Source: Viscum album
Lineage: Eukaryota; Streptophyta; Magnoliopsida; Santalales; Viscaceae
Length of the DNA stretch: 64,000 nucleotides
Direction: 5' to 3'
Assembly: GCA_963277665.1 (NCBI GenBank)
Contig: OY728160.1
Location: 52,576,605 to 52,640,604 of the forward strand
The notes below the pieces were generated by a model. That model worked only from the letters and a program-made list of their open reading frames with translations, was not told where the DNA came from and ran no database searches. Position numbers and translations under genes: made by a program. Below are positions 1-12,802 of this stretch, one piece after another; position 1 is the first letter of the stretch, and each line of letters starts with the position of its first letter.

Positions 1-2600
1 TTATTATATGTAAATATTTTTGAAAATTCCAAAGGTGCCCTAAACCTCAATTAGAAAATGGAACCTTCTCCCCCATTTTTTCATAACGCATTGTGCCCCC
101 AATATCATCCAAACACTAACCATTTCCCTTATAATCTAACTTATTCACATTACATAGCTTATTTTCTCCTCAAAATATCAACTATAGTTCCTTGAAGAGG
201 ATATCTAGAATGAGCTCACAGAAGAATAGGTAATCTCCATCACTGACTATCTCAATATCATTTCATCTTCTACGTTCACTTAATTTGTTATTTACATTAT
301 AAATTAATAATTAAAGGTTCACCTATATAATTAGATGTTATTTTTGTTATAGTAAAACCCTATTCTACCTTTTATCCATCTTATGAAAAATGAAATCACC
401 AATCGTGCTTACGTATGACTTATCGTCTCCACACTGTGGTGCAATATGTTTTTCACCACCACATTTATTGGATGGATATAATGCGGTAAATAATTTCAAT
501 ATATTATTATTAAAACAATATATTTATTTTGGAACAATATATATATCATCCACTGCAATAACATTCCATAATTAAATGAATGATATCTTCGCTCATTCGT
601 ATGTGCAGTATACCGTCTCCATGACGTAAAGAAAATCACTATCCATTATTTCATTAAAATAATGACTATATAAATTTATATAATGAATAAATATGGTATA
701 TATTACATTATTATAATTATATAGATGATATTATGGGAACCAATGGAGAATAAATGGGATTTATACAACAAAACATGCACCAAATACCGCTCAAAAGAAG
801 TGTAATAATGAAATCTTATTAAACGTGTGAGTATATGATCACATATGATATAATAAATATAAATATGGTTATGTATGATGTTTATAACATCATATAATCC
901 ATTATTACGCATATCATGATACATACTATGGAATCTAAACTTATAGTGAGGGTTTATTTTGTCTCACTTTCATTTCTGTGGGACATATGCCTTATACACC
1001 ACTTATTTATTTTGTGTTCTGTTTATACAAACCATTAATGATTTTATGAACCTTATTATAAAAGTTATTGGATTTAAATATGCATAAAAATTTTCTTTAT
1101 TTTATGATGCATATTATTTGAATGATTATAAATTATTAAATGATAATTTCAAAATCTCTTTATTAATATAGATTGTTTATATGTAAGTATTTAATCGATT
1201 TTGTTTAACAACTATGACCAGGTTTTATAAAAATGAACTCAAAAAGGTTTTACTATTTTAATGGGGTTCTAAAGTCATTATTACCCATTTATGTGTTTTT
1301 ACTACATGTTTTGAAAGGAATCGTTCTTTTATTTTTCTTTAAATGAGTTAATTTTTATGACTTTTTTCGAAATAGTATGAGAATAATATATTTTATAACA
1401 TATAGAGAATGAACGGATTTTTATTCTTTCATAATGACTTATTTTTTTGAGGTTTTCGTAAATATATTTCAGGGTTATTTTCCATGAAATTTTTTTCCTT
1501 TTAAATTTCATGGTATTTTATGAAAATAAAATGATTCCAAATAAGAAATTATATTTTACTGAATATTTAATTTCAAGGGTTATATGAAAATTATCTCTCA
1601 TGTAAGATGTAATTATTTAATATGGTTATATTTCAGGTATACTATCCCTATTATTCATATGATTTGATTATCTTTATGCTGGAATGAGATTTATAAAATA
1701 CAGTTTTTAGAGATTTTTTTTATAATGGAATAATGTGTTAGAAACCGATTTTATTCATTAGGTTATGCTATGATAAATGATTTCTGTTTTTATTATTCAC
1801 ATAATAATGATTCCATTATGATTTTAGAGGGACCTATACCTCCCTTCAATGCATTGGGTAATGATTTATATCTCATGACATGGATAGGATTGGAACATCA
1901 AGTGATCTTGGTTCAGTAATACATGACTATAATGGGAAATGATCTTAGTTTAGTAATTCATGGCCGGAATGGTAAGTAAGCCGAGTTCAGTAATACAGGA
2001 ATAAAATGAGGAGTTAATTCAGTTCATTAAAGGACCTTTTTCACTATGATGGTCTTTGAAATGAGCCTTGGGTAATATGGAAATTATTTTCTTTGATTAT
2101 GTGTTTTCCATAATTCCATGTTTTATGCCAATTCTATTTTCATATGGCTCTTGTTCCTTTAAGATTTAATCCTTATAAACTATGAAGATCTATTTCATGA
2201 CTGAAGATTTTGATATATTTTATATGTGGTATAATTATCCATAGACATGTTCAAGATTTTAAATTCTTATTATCATGTTTTGTTTTATGTCTTCATAATT
2301 TACCCTTACTTAGCATCTGAGCTCATCCGTTTCATATCATATCTTTACCTTGAGATTTAAACAATAATTTTAGGTAGTAAATGAATGGGTATTATCTTTA
2401 TGGGAGATGTTGAAGATATTTCACCAAATTAAAAGAATGTATTCCATTTTCCAAAAGGATCTAAACTAATGGGGTATTTGGGAATCATTTTTTACAGTGT
2501 TTTAAGTATTCTAAAAATGTAATGTAATTTACATGTGCGTCAATCTTGGGACATTTGAGTTATTATAAAAGTAAAGATTAAATTAGACTTTGGAAACTAC
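1..2600 (+). repeat. 5' LTR of gypsy-0, left end outside window
   Basis: This stretch is a diverged direct copy of about 7,523-10,110. Matching landmarks include the motif near 25-110 about 'aaaggtgccc', the block at 365-480, the 'gggacatatgccttatacac' motif near 980 and the 37-bp triplication at 1,903, at a near-constant offset of about 7,510. The pair flanks a gag relic and a polypurine tract, so I read it as the 5' LTR of a plus-strand gypsy-like element. If its length equals the other copy, about 2.3 kb lies outside the window. The reading frame at 390-575 lies inside this LTR and is not kept open in the second copy, so I do not call it a gene. The right edge is approximate. Confidence 0.7.
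1903..2013 (+). repeat. Three tandem 37-bp units in the gypsy-0 5' LTR
   Basis: Three units begin at about 1,903, 1,940 and 1,977. Each is built around 'tgatcttrgttcagtaatac' followed by a purine-rich tail containing 'aatgg'. The same triplication with the same period sits at 9,415-9,523 in the other LTR, so it predates insertion of the element. Short tandem repeats in LTRs are often enhancer-like, but nothing here shows a function. Confidence 0.75.
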
Positions 2601-5159
2601 GGTGAGAAAATTTTAGTGAGATCCCTAGAGATATTTCAAAGGATATGACTACGGATATCCATAAGGATAAATAAAAGTATAGGTTACAATCCTTGAATTT
2701 TGGTAATGATCATGGTTAACCTAGGATTAAACCTAAGTTGTTATAAATTTAAAGTACATCCCCTTGATTATGTTTTTTTCCTATTATAAATTTACCTCAT
2801 ATTGTATTATTTTTTGGTTTTTGATAATGGTTAGAACCAAAATGAACTATGTTAGTGATGAATTCCATGCGAAATGAAATGATAATCCTCCAGAAAAAAC
2901 CAATTTTATGCAATCTAGAATGAAAATTATTATCTATATACTTACATATGCTATGAATCATTTTTGTCTTCCAAATTAGAAGAGAAGGGAACATCATTCT
3001 ATTGAACCCTTCATGTGGCAATTTCCACATTATTTTTATGTTTTTTCTAATCAATTTTTCTAAAAAATGGATATATACCAATGAAATGAAAATTTTATAT
3101 CCATCACTATTTTCAACATGAAAAAGTATTTTTGTTTATTTATCATTTAGAAAGTGATGTAGAACAGTGGTGAACTCTAAAAAAGAATATGATGCAAAAA
3201 GATGAAATTGAATCCATGGAATATGATGAGTTTAATAACATAATTTTCAATAATTACATTCAACAAATTTTTTATACGAATATAGATAATGAGTTCCATG
3301 AGCTTAAGAAAAGGGATGACGAATCTATTAGTACATAAGAAACAGTTTTTACAAAACAATCAATGTACTCTTCTGGAATTATCATCCAACCTAATAGTAA
3401 GGTTGATTGATACTTAAATGAATTAAAACTGTGTCTTCAAATGGTGTTATCGATATGAGATTTTTTTATCTATGAAGAGATTTTGTGTTGTGCTATCATG
3501 GTAGAAATGGAAGATAGGTTTATATATAAATATCATGTTTTTTTTACAAGAAATGGAAGAAGAAGTTTAGGGGAAAATTTAAACACCATGGTGAAAAGAA
3601 GATGAGTGTTTCTTTATGATCATAGTGTGCTATGAAATATGGTAGAGATTTTTATAAATGGGATAGTAAATTTTTATGTGTGGAAAATATGTTCATTAGG
3701 ATGTTGAGTGATTATGTAATGAAAAAAGGTAGATAATGATGTTAATAGAGAAAAGGATACACATAATTCACCTTCCACACTTCAATGCTACAAGTGCAAG
3801 GATATGGGGAATTATTGTAACCAATTCCCTAACCCAAGGGTTATCGATGATGATCAATGTCAATAAACTCATAAGAATAATGTTAAAGGAAAATCACATG
3901 TGATCACTATTGGAATTTTTATTATGACAAATTGGTGGAATGATTGAGTGTTTATATAATGTGATTCCAAATTAGTGTTGTAGAATCACTTTTATGGTAT
4001 TATGGAATAATGAAATATATATGTATTGGTACAAATTAGTTTTTCCATATGTTTTTAAGAGTATATGATAAGTGGTACTTATAACCATGAAATGTGATCC
4101 AATATTTTTGGAAAACACGTTAAGGGAAGGATAAGACATAATATTCATATAAAGTTGGGACACCGAAAGTATAGATATTTTTAATATTACTAATGAACTC
4201 GGGACTAATATGATGCCAATGTGATTTATGATATCATGGATGTAGAATATAGAATCTTTTTTCATTATGGTATGTAGAAATAGTTAGTTTTTTAAATAAT
4301 TCTTGTTTTCACTTAGGTTTTATGGTAATTCAATTTATTTCCTTGTTTTGATAAAATACATGATGATGGCATTCCCATGTTTGTAATGTGACCAACAAGA
4401 GATTCCTTATGATATATGGGGGATAAAGGTTAAGCTATGTTAGTGAACCTCTTTATAATGTTTATAATTATCACTATTTATAATGATTGTATGGTAATAA
4501 ATTTATGGATAGTTTGTGTTAAACATGGGATAATGTTTTTTAGAATATTGTATTACCTTAAAATAGGTGGAATTATGAATATTTGATAACTTGTGCTATT
4601 CTTTTGGTTGTGATAATGACATATGGAAAGACCTATCATTCTATTTTTGATCTCATGATCTGCTAAGTCATGAGGAATGAAATGTTCACCTTTATTTCTT
4701 GGAATAAGAGATGAAGTTGAAATTTATCAAGGCACAATTAATTGACGAGATTATATATAATCAAGTAAATATTTCTTCTCATTATTCAAATCTATTGAAG
4801 AGATATTGAAAACCTAAATGTTATCATATTACCATTATTTCCAATCAATTAGATAGTCTATTAGATCATTTAGGATTTATAGTTTTTGATTATTAACATT
4901 ATCTTAACGATGTTATATATCACTCTTCATCAAAATATAATTGTTAGGATTCTCTTCCATTTCCATGTTTTAACTTTCAACCTATCTTCTCCTATTTAGA
5001 AAACTAGTTATCAGTGATTTTGGGTAACCGTTATGTTTCTAACTATCATTTTTGAAAATAATTTTTATTATTCATTTTCACTATGTGTGTTTATATTAGA
5101 AAAACTTTCAACTATTATTCATTTTATATCCTAAAATAATTTCAAGTGTGAAGTTCATT
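2601..5159 (+). pseudogene. Interior of gypsy-0: gag relic, no recognisable pol
   Basis: The interior is only about 2.6 kb, against roughly 5 kb for a complete gypsy gag-pol. The one clear protein feature is a degenerate CCHC knuckle at 3,786-3,830, preceded by a basic, charged stretch (about 3,550-3,610) as is usual for gag. I looked for RT, RNase H and integrase signatures downstream on the plus strand and found none. A weak protease-like tail may lie near 4,200-4,260 but cannot be relied on. All frames are full of stops. This could be an internally deleted element or a non-autonomous large-LTR derivative. Confidence 0.55.
3786..3830 (+). pseudogene. Degenerate gag zinc knuckle of gypsy-0
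   Basis: Translation gives CYKCKDMGNYCNQFPNP. The gypsy gag knuckle pattern is C-x2-C-x4-H-x4-C. Both first cysteines are present, the histidine position is Asn and the last cysteine is Phe. The knuckle normally binds the element's RNA in the virus-like particle; with two ligands lost it should not bind zinc. The plus orientation agrees with the polypurine tract at 5,160. Confidence 0.7.
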
Positions 5160-5171
5160 TTAAGGGGGTAG
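5160..5171 (+). other. Polypurine tract of gypsy-0
   Basis: The run 'taagggggtagaa' is immediately followed by 'tgtaacacc', the usual start of plant gypsy LTRs. The tract would prime plus-strand DNA synthesis and it fixes both the element's orientation and the left edge of the 3' LTR. Confidence 0.75.
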
Positions 5172-8100
5172 AATGTAACACCATGATATTTCTATGAGAT
5201 AGAGCTTTTTATTAATTAATTATATGTCATGTGTTGTATGATTCACCAATAAAATATTGTGTTATATACAACACAAGTTTATATAGTTCTATACTCAACA
5301 CTATGCTTGGATTATGTTAGAAACAATTTCATGTTCTTTTGATAGAGTTCAATTCACACAAGACAGAGTTTAAGAGAACAACTAAATATTATTATGTTAA
5401 ATTATAACCTAGCCATTATAATTCTGTGGAAGAAAAATATAAAATAAATAATGAAAATATTATTTACACAAGGTTATATAATAAATTCTTCACCGAGTAA
5501 TTAATTATAAATGAAATTAATTTTTTTTAAATACATGGAAATGTCTTTCTAAAATGATATTTAAATGTAAATAAGTGAGTTAAGAAAATAATAAAATCAC
5601 TTTTTTTGGATTTTTTCGGGAAATATTTTTGTAATATTTATTTAATTTAGTGTCTAAAATGCATCTTATATGTTTTCTAGACATGGTATGAAGAAAAAAT
5701 TCAATTATTTAGATAAAAGAAGTATTTTTAGAAAAATGTAGTTTTATCGCCTTTTGATGGTAAAAAATTTATAAATCCTATTTTTGATACTTTTTTATAT
5801 TATATTTAACTAATTAATCTTCTTAATTGAAACCATGATATAAAAATATACTTTTTATGTATTTTTAATATTTTTTTGATAACATTCAAATTTTTATGAA
5901 TAGTTAAAAAATACTAAATTTTACTTGAAAACAACTTTTTTCATAAAAATAATATATGTGGTTAAATTATATTATAGAATGGTTTTAAATTATAAATATA
6001 TTATATTTTTAAAATTTAATATCATGTAGGTCATTTTCGTTAATTTTACATTGAATTCTGATGTAAAAACATGTAAATATTTTGCAATGTTTTAACTTTT
6101 AAAACCATTTTCTCATTCTAAAAATGAGATTTGTTTTAAATTAATTACGAAAAATTCTATGTTTTTAATTTTAAAAATTGGATTCCATATTTCCAGTTTG
6201 TATGACCATATTAAGTAAATATATTTCATTTATTTTTTGGTATTATGAATAGTAACATTGGTAATTCGTATTAATACAGTAAAAGGGTGAATTGGGTAAA
6301 TAAGGTTAAACATATTTTATATAATTACAATAAAACTTGTCCTAATATCATTCTATGAGTTTGTTTCAACCTAAATTATCCTTGGGTTGAAATAGTATCC
6401 ATTGGAATCCACTTGGATAAGATTAGGGCATTCAATTTACCTTATTTAACGAAAAGTTAAATATGTCTTGCTGAAATTTTAATAATTATATCATTTTTAA
6501 TATAAGGTTATACATAATATAAATTCAAATATAAATAAAAATATTAAAGAATTTTTTTTATTGATAATGTTAATTTATTTTAAATTTTGTGGAAATAAAT
6601 AATTACCATCAAGGCTTATAAATAGATGATGCGGAAATTATTTAATTGATGAAAAATCATTAAAATAATTTTCATTAAAATGATAATCACCATCAAAATA
6701 AATTAATTAATTAATTTTTTTCAAGTATATCTCCACCATAACCATCCAAGGTTTGAGTTATTTTCCATTTTCATCCTTATAGAAATGATAATGACACTTA
6801 TAGTATTTTATTTTAAGTGATGTTTAAGTTGTAACATTAGTGTTTTAATACATCTAACATTTTTAATGTAGGATTTTCCGGAATATATATTCAAAGAATT
6901 ATTATGAAATATAGATGATTTATCATCATCTTAGTATTTTATTTCTAATTTTTAACCAACAAATAATTATATTAAATAATTCCAAAAATCATTTGTTGTA
7001 ATTATTTTATTAATAGAGATAACAAATAAATATTATTAAAAATAATAAAATAAATATAACATGGGATAATTAATATATCCAATAAATTTTATTGATTAAC
7101 ATGACCAATTATAAATATAATAATGTTTTTTTTTGAATTTAACTTGTTATCTTAATATTTGTAAAAATAAATTAATTTAATTGACACTATTTATTTTTTA
7201 TCAAAATAATGTATTATTAAATTATTTAAAATTATAAAACTTTTTTTAAAATATATCATAATTTTTATATAGTATAAAAGGTTATGCATTATTCATTTAT
7301 CATTAAATTGACATCAAAAAGTTAAATATTGGACACATTTCATATTGAAATACTTGTTACCATAATTAAAAATTAAATATAATAACTAAGTGTTAATTAA
7401 AATTATAACCTTAATATTGATAATGATGATGTCTAAATTTATTTTATGATGAATTTAAAACCTTATCTCATATAATATTTGAAACAAAAAAAATTCAAGG
7501 GTTTTTATGTGTTTTGAATTTATTATAAATTATTATATTTGGGAATTTCAAAGGTGCCCCCAACATCAATTTAAAAAGGTAACCTCCTCCCTTATTTCTT
7601 CATAACTCATTTACCCATTAATATCATCCATAAAATTCAAATTTAACTTATGAAATTATTTAGTGAACTTTGATATGTTTTTATTATCTCAAAATACCAT
7701 ATGTACTGCATTTAAAAGGAGATCTTGTGGGAGCTCGCTGAAGAAGCGGTAATCTCCTTTAACAACACTCTCAAGAAAATTTCATTTCCTACAACCCCTT
7801 GCTTGGTTTTTTCTATTATAAAATAATAAATATAGTATAACATATATACTGATATTTTATTTTGGTTATATAATAACATTATTTCACCTTCTATCCATCC
7901 TATGAAAAAAGAAATCACAAAGCGTGCGTACATACAACTTACTGTATCCATGTCATGGTGTAATATGTTTTTCCCCACCACTTTACATGGATGTGTAGAA
8001 TGATGTAAATATATCTATATTTTATTATTATTATGAGATATTTATTCTTGAAAAATATATATACCATCCAGTTCCATAGCATTTCATAATAAAATGAATG

Positions 8101-10110
8101 ATATCATCGCTCATCCGTATGTATGACATACCGTCTCGATGATGCGATGTGATTAATTCTGCATGATTTCATTTAATGCATGATTATATAAATTTATTGA
8201 ATAAATAAATATGATATATATTATATTTTTTCACTATATAAATTATATTAAGGGAACCCATGAATAATTAATGGGATCTATACAACAAAACATGTAGCAA
8301 ATAATGCCCGAAAGAATGTCAAAAAATGAAATATTAATAAATTGGTGATAATATGATCACATATGATATTATAAATATAAATATGGATTTGGATACATTT
8401 ATTAACATGATTTGATCCATTGTATATGGGTTTATGATACATATGATGGAACACAGACCTAAGGTAAGATATTATTTTTTCCACATTTATTTTTTTGGGA
8501 CATAAGCCTTATACACCACCTATTTCTTTTTTGTGGTGTTTATGCTACCAGTTAATGTTTTTATGATTATTATTATTAAGGATTTTGTATTTACCTATAA
8601 ATATAATTTTTTTATTAGTCATGTTATTCGACTGATTATAATGTGGTAACAAAAAATTTTAAAATCTCATTATAACTTGAAATTGTTTAAACGTAAATAT
8701 TTACTAGGGTTTATTTATCATCTATATCCATGATTTGTAAAAATTATTTCATAAAATGTTTTAATATTTTCCTATGGATGTTTAAAGTTAATTTTTCTTT
8801 TTTTATTTTTTTACTATATTGATATAATATATTATTTCATTCATTTTCTAAATGAGGTATTTTTTTTGACTTGTGTGGAAAAAGTAAAAGAAGAAAATTT
8901 TTTAACTTATAAGTCATGAATGGATTTTCAAGCTTACATGGTGCTTTATTTCCATGGAACATACCTTATATGTTTTTTTTTGGTGATTTTACAAGAAATT
9001 ATTTCCTTTTAAAATTTCATGTTTTTTTAATAAAAGAAAACATTTTTGAAGAAGAAAGGATTTTTTCCTCACGAATTAATTTCGAGTGTTCTATCAAAAT
9101 AATTTTCCATCTTATTTTGAATTCCTTCATAAGATTTTGATTTAAGTATATGATCCCTATTTTCCATATGTTTTGATTATGTTTATTCTAGAGTTATATT
9201 TCTTAAATTCATATGTTTTACATGGATTATGTTATATTGGAATAATGATTATGAAACCCATTTTATTCTTCGGGTTATGTTATAATGAATGATTTGTGTT
9301 TGAATGAAGCACATAAGAATTATTTAATTATGAGATGGGTGGTAGTTATATCTCTCTACAATTTATTAATTAAATATTCATATCTCATGAGATAGAGAGT
9401 ACCAGAATGATAAATGATCTCATTTCAGTAATACAGGGTTGGAAGGAAAAATGATTTTAGTTCTGTAATATAGGGCTGAAATGGTAATTAAACCTAATTC
9501 ATTATTAAAATGATGGAATGAGGAGTAAACATTGTTCATTTATGGTAACTTTACACATTGATGGTCTTGGAATGAGAATTTTTTAATATAGAAATGAATT
9601 TATATATATATGTGTTCCCCACAATTCTATATTTTATGATAATGTTATTTTCTCATGGCTTATATTCCTTTATGAATTATCCCTTATGAACTTCCAATAT
9701 TTATTTCATAACTCAATATGTTGTTATATGTTATACGTCGTATGTGTTTTCAAATGTTATGTTCATGTTTTTAAATTTATATGATGTTGTTTTGTTTGAT
9801 GTTTTCCCTATTAACCTTATTGTGCATCTAAGCTCACCCTTTTCATAAGTTTTTATTTCCCTAGGATATAAATAATGGTTTTAGGTAGGAAAACTAATGG
9901 GGATGATATTTATGGTAGATTTTGAAGATCTTTCCCAAAATTAGAAGAATATGTTCATTTTTTTCAAATCAACTAAACTAATATAGTCTTTAAGTATCTG
10001 ACTATTTACTATATTATGAATTCCTCAAAAGTAATTTAAGCTCGATTTATGTCAATCATGGGTTGTTAGAAGTACAAACATGCTTATATTCAATTTGAGT
10101 CTTCAAAAAA
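5172..10110 (+). repeat. 3' LTR of gypsy-0, about 4.9 kb
   Basis: It starts with 'tgtaacacc' directly after the polypurine tract. From about 7,523 onward it matches 1-2,600 in order and direction, and the match fades at about 10,110, where minus-strand copia RNase H sequence begins. A TATA-like 'tataaata' at 6,617-6,624 could be the promoter, but its partner is outside the window. The stretch 5,200-7,500 is extremely AT-rich without readable frames. At 4.9 kb this is long for a plant gypsy LTR. The outer edge is an estimate. Confidence 0.65.
9415..9523 (+). repeat. Three tandem 37-bp units in the gypsy-0 3' LTR
   Basis: This is the counterpart of 1,903-2,013. Units start at about 9,415, 9,452 and 9,488 and share the core 'cagtaatacagg' or its decayed form. 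The spacing of 36-37 bp is the same as in the other LTR. Confidence 0.7.
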
Positions 10111-10480
10111 TCATTTCTGTAGATTCTTGGGATGTAGAATAATGATAAACATTAATTGATATCTATATTTCAAATAACTATTTCATGGAATGAAATTCCA
10201 CAAATCCTTCATTAATAATAAATTCTCATCCATATGTAGAAATTTTATCAACAATATGACAAGCCTTATCAAAATCAATAAATCCCTATAGTTCAATCTC
10301 ACCATTATTCTAATTTAATAGGCCTTAATTTGATTAAAATTTGAAATATTTCATAATTATCGTGGATTCATAATGAATTTATCCTTTATATGAGATTAAA
10401 AACAAGTATTGTAATATTAAACAAAAATAACAACTATTTATGAGGATGTCAAATAAACAATAATACCGATGAATTTTTTG
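10111..10480 (-). pseudogene. RNase H domain of copia-A, broken
   Basis: The minus strand reads as decayed copia RNase H. Near 10,200-10,260 it gives 'GFIDFDKACHIVDKISTYG', matching the family motif GYxDxDWAGDxDDRKSTSG. A following block corresponds to the AISWSSKKQ...STEAE region. The start region (YKSKNSSVLLF, near 10,470) matches the YRSxIGSLLYLT motif. Several stops interrupt the domain. RNase H removes template RNA during reverse transcription. It ends where the gypsy-0 LTR begins. Confidence 0.65.
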
Positions 10481-10482
10481 AT

Positions 10483-10704
10483 TTATATATCTTCGAAAGA
10501 AGGACCATAATCATCTTTCTTCAAATTTTTTCCTACGAGGCATTGCTTAGAATATCCGTTAAAATATTTAATACCAAATATTTTTAATAACTTTATGAAA
10601 TTATTTTCTATAGATACAAAAATTTTACCATTAGTTTGAATAATTTTCAAAATAAAAAATAAATTCATCTCACCATTAAAGGACACCTCAAATTTCATCT
10701 CCAT
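10483..10704 (-). pseudogene. Copia-A reverse transcriptase, C-terminal part
   Basis: A 73-codon open stretch contains 'FEVSFNGEMNLFFILKII' and 'GKIFVSIENNFIKLLKIFG'. These match the copia RT segment FEMSxxGExxFFLGLxIxQ...GIFISQxKYxxxLLKxFG. The stretch lies downstream of the catalytic YVDD, which should be just upstream (about 10,750-10,900) but is not readable. The RT continues as broken pieces to about 11,150, and a charged integrase-RT hinge lies at about 11,200-11,600. Confidence 0.8.
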
Positions 10705-12152
10705 TTGTGTATGATTTCGCTAACACAAGTTTTAGTTATTAGTAAAAAAATATTATATCATTGATATATAAAACCAATGTGAGTGATGTAGTATTAGTAT
10801 TCTTCATATAGAAATTTCTATCCACTTGCCTTTTTATAATTTCATTCTACTCAAATATTCATCCATCATTTGAAGAAAAAAATATCGGGACATGATTTAA
10901 CCAATATAGATCTTTATTAAAATTTATTATTTTTCATCCATCACTATCAATAATCATACCATTAGGATTCTCATGGTAAAAATCATCATTAAATTTTAAA
11001 TTTAGAGAAAAAAAATTTACGTCCATTTTGAATTTATATTTTTGTATAATAAAATGGAAATAATGATCCTAATAGTATCAAATCTGGATATGGGGTAAAA
11101 ATTTAATAAAAAAATTCCTTTACTTTTTTTTAATATCCCTTTCAAGTAAAACTAACATTTTTTCTTCAAATTTTACCTTTTTTATTTATCTTGTTTTTAA
11201 AAATACATTCAATGATAAAGATATTATTTTTTATGTCTAGGTATAAGATCCCATGATTTGTTTTTCCTAATCTGATTAAGTTTTGTATTCATTTCTTCTA
11301 TCCTTTCCTTGTAATCAAAACAATCTAGTGTGAATACATATTATAATTATTCTTCCTGTTCATACCCCATTTATTTTTATCTTCAATGATATTCTCAGAA
11401 TCCACGTGATTTTATAATATTTTTTTTCATGTGGTTCTAAAATCCATATCCTCACCACATTAAAAAGTAGAAAATACATCAGAATCATTTATTTTAGATT
11501 TTTCTTTAAACATTGCAGGTGATTTCATAGTTATATCATCTACATCATCATTATCCCAGAATGTTATTTTCATCTCATCTTCATTTTAAACTATTTTGAT
11601 AACATATAGTTCAATTATACTCTCAAATTTCTTATTGTATAATTTATATAAACTTTTAATTGGTTTATTTAATGAAATAAAACATCTTATCTTTCACATC
11701 AAATTACCTCTTTTTTTATTTCTTCTTGACAAATAATGGACTACTAAACACTGTAATGTATTTAAAATATTGATTCCCCTTTAACAGTATTTTATATATA
11801 TTAATGAATGATTTTTGCGGGAATTAACACCTATTTTTAAGATTTATATCATTTTTAAGGAGTATATCAATATATAAATTAATTTATCGTTCTATGTTAA
11901 CATAGTTATAACTATTTCAATAAAAGATATATTATTATTTCAAGCTACACAATTTTATTATGGAGTATAATGTGAACTAAAATCAAGATTTATTAGATGT
12001 ATACTGAGTTATTTAGAATCTTTTATACTTTTATATTCACTCAAATTATCAGATATCAATTTATTTAATGGATAACAACTATACTTCTCAATGAGATTCA
12101 TGAAACTTTTAAATAAGATCAATGTATGTGATTTATGAGACACAAAAATAAT

Positions 12153-12480
12153 TCATGGAATTCTAATATAGTAATTAATGAATGTGATAAAATATATATC
12201 TTCACTATTTGACTTCATTCTCATGGGTCCACGAACATTATAGTTAACCAACTCCAATGTTCTTCCAGTTTGAATCTTTACTCTAGTATTAATTATATTA
12301 ACTTGCATTCCATTTTGATTTATTTTCCAATGGTAAATCATAATTTCCTAATTAATTTACAATTTCTCAAATATTCATAATTAATTAACATTTAAAATCC
12401 ATTTTTCCCATGATCACCAGGTTGTTTATGCAATAAATCATTATCACCTTGTATACTCATGTAACCATGAATTATAGTTT
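12153..12480 (-). pseudogene. Copia-A integrase N-terminal region
   Basis: The stretch 12,153-12,341 reads 'RTLELVNYNVRGPMRMKS' and 'YFITFINYYIR'. The copia integrase core starts LELVHTDVCGPM...YFITFIDDYSR, so the first catalytic Asp (HTD) is now Asn-Tyr-Asn and the FIDD motif is FINY. Upstream (about 12,400-12,450) the pre-integrase zinc region LWHRRLGH...GL is recognisable as LLHKQPGDHGKNGF. Integrase would insert the cDNA into host DNA; this copy has lost catalytic residues. Confidence 0.8.
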
Positions 12481-12802
12481 CTCTAACTGAAAAAGTTACC
12501 ATGAGTTCTAAACCCTTATAATATCATAAACAAATATTTCAATATATTTTCAATTAAACAATTTTTAAATAAAATCACCTCATATCTATTATCAAATAGT
12601 TTTTACACACTCAATAAACATTGATTTGGACTATTAACAAAGATAACAATATTAGGGTTAAGTATTTTGAACCATTCTATTATATTCAATCACCTTGGAT
12701 CTCTATGTATTGATTATTTACAAAGGTTATAAATCATCCTTAATTTATTCCAACACTTTTTTAATTTTTTATATAATATTTTATATGTGAAGTAAAAACA
12801 TT

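Larger units (their letters stand above)
10111..12802 (-). mobile_element. Ty1/copia relic copia-A, minus strand
   Basis: Reading the minus strand from right to left gives integrase, a hinge, RT and RNase H, which is the copia order (integrase before RT). The relic is bounded on the left by the end of the gypsy-0 LTR, cutting it just after the last RNase H motif, and on the right by a CACTA element. Protease and gag would lie further right and I cannot identify them; some may lie at 13,601-13,758 or beyond gypsy-1. No LTR was recognised. All frames are interrupted. Confidence 0.75.

Noticed and set aside
390..575. 61-codon plus-strand open frame near the left end
   Set aside because: It lies inside the gypsy-0 LTR, and the aligned region of the other LTR (about 7,890-8,080) does not keep the frame.
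9602..9612. Short (TA)n runs here and at 42,686-42,700 and 63,748-63,760
   Set aside because: Expected by chance in DNA this AT-rich; too short to list as microsatellites.
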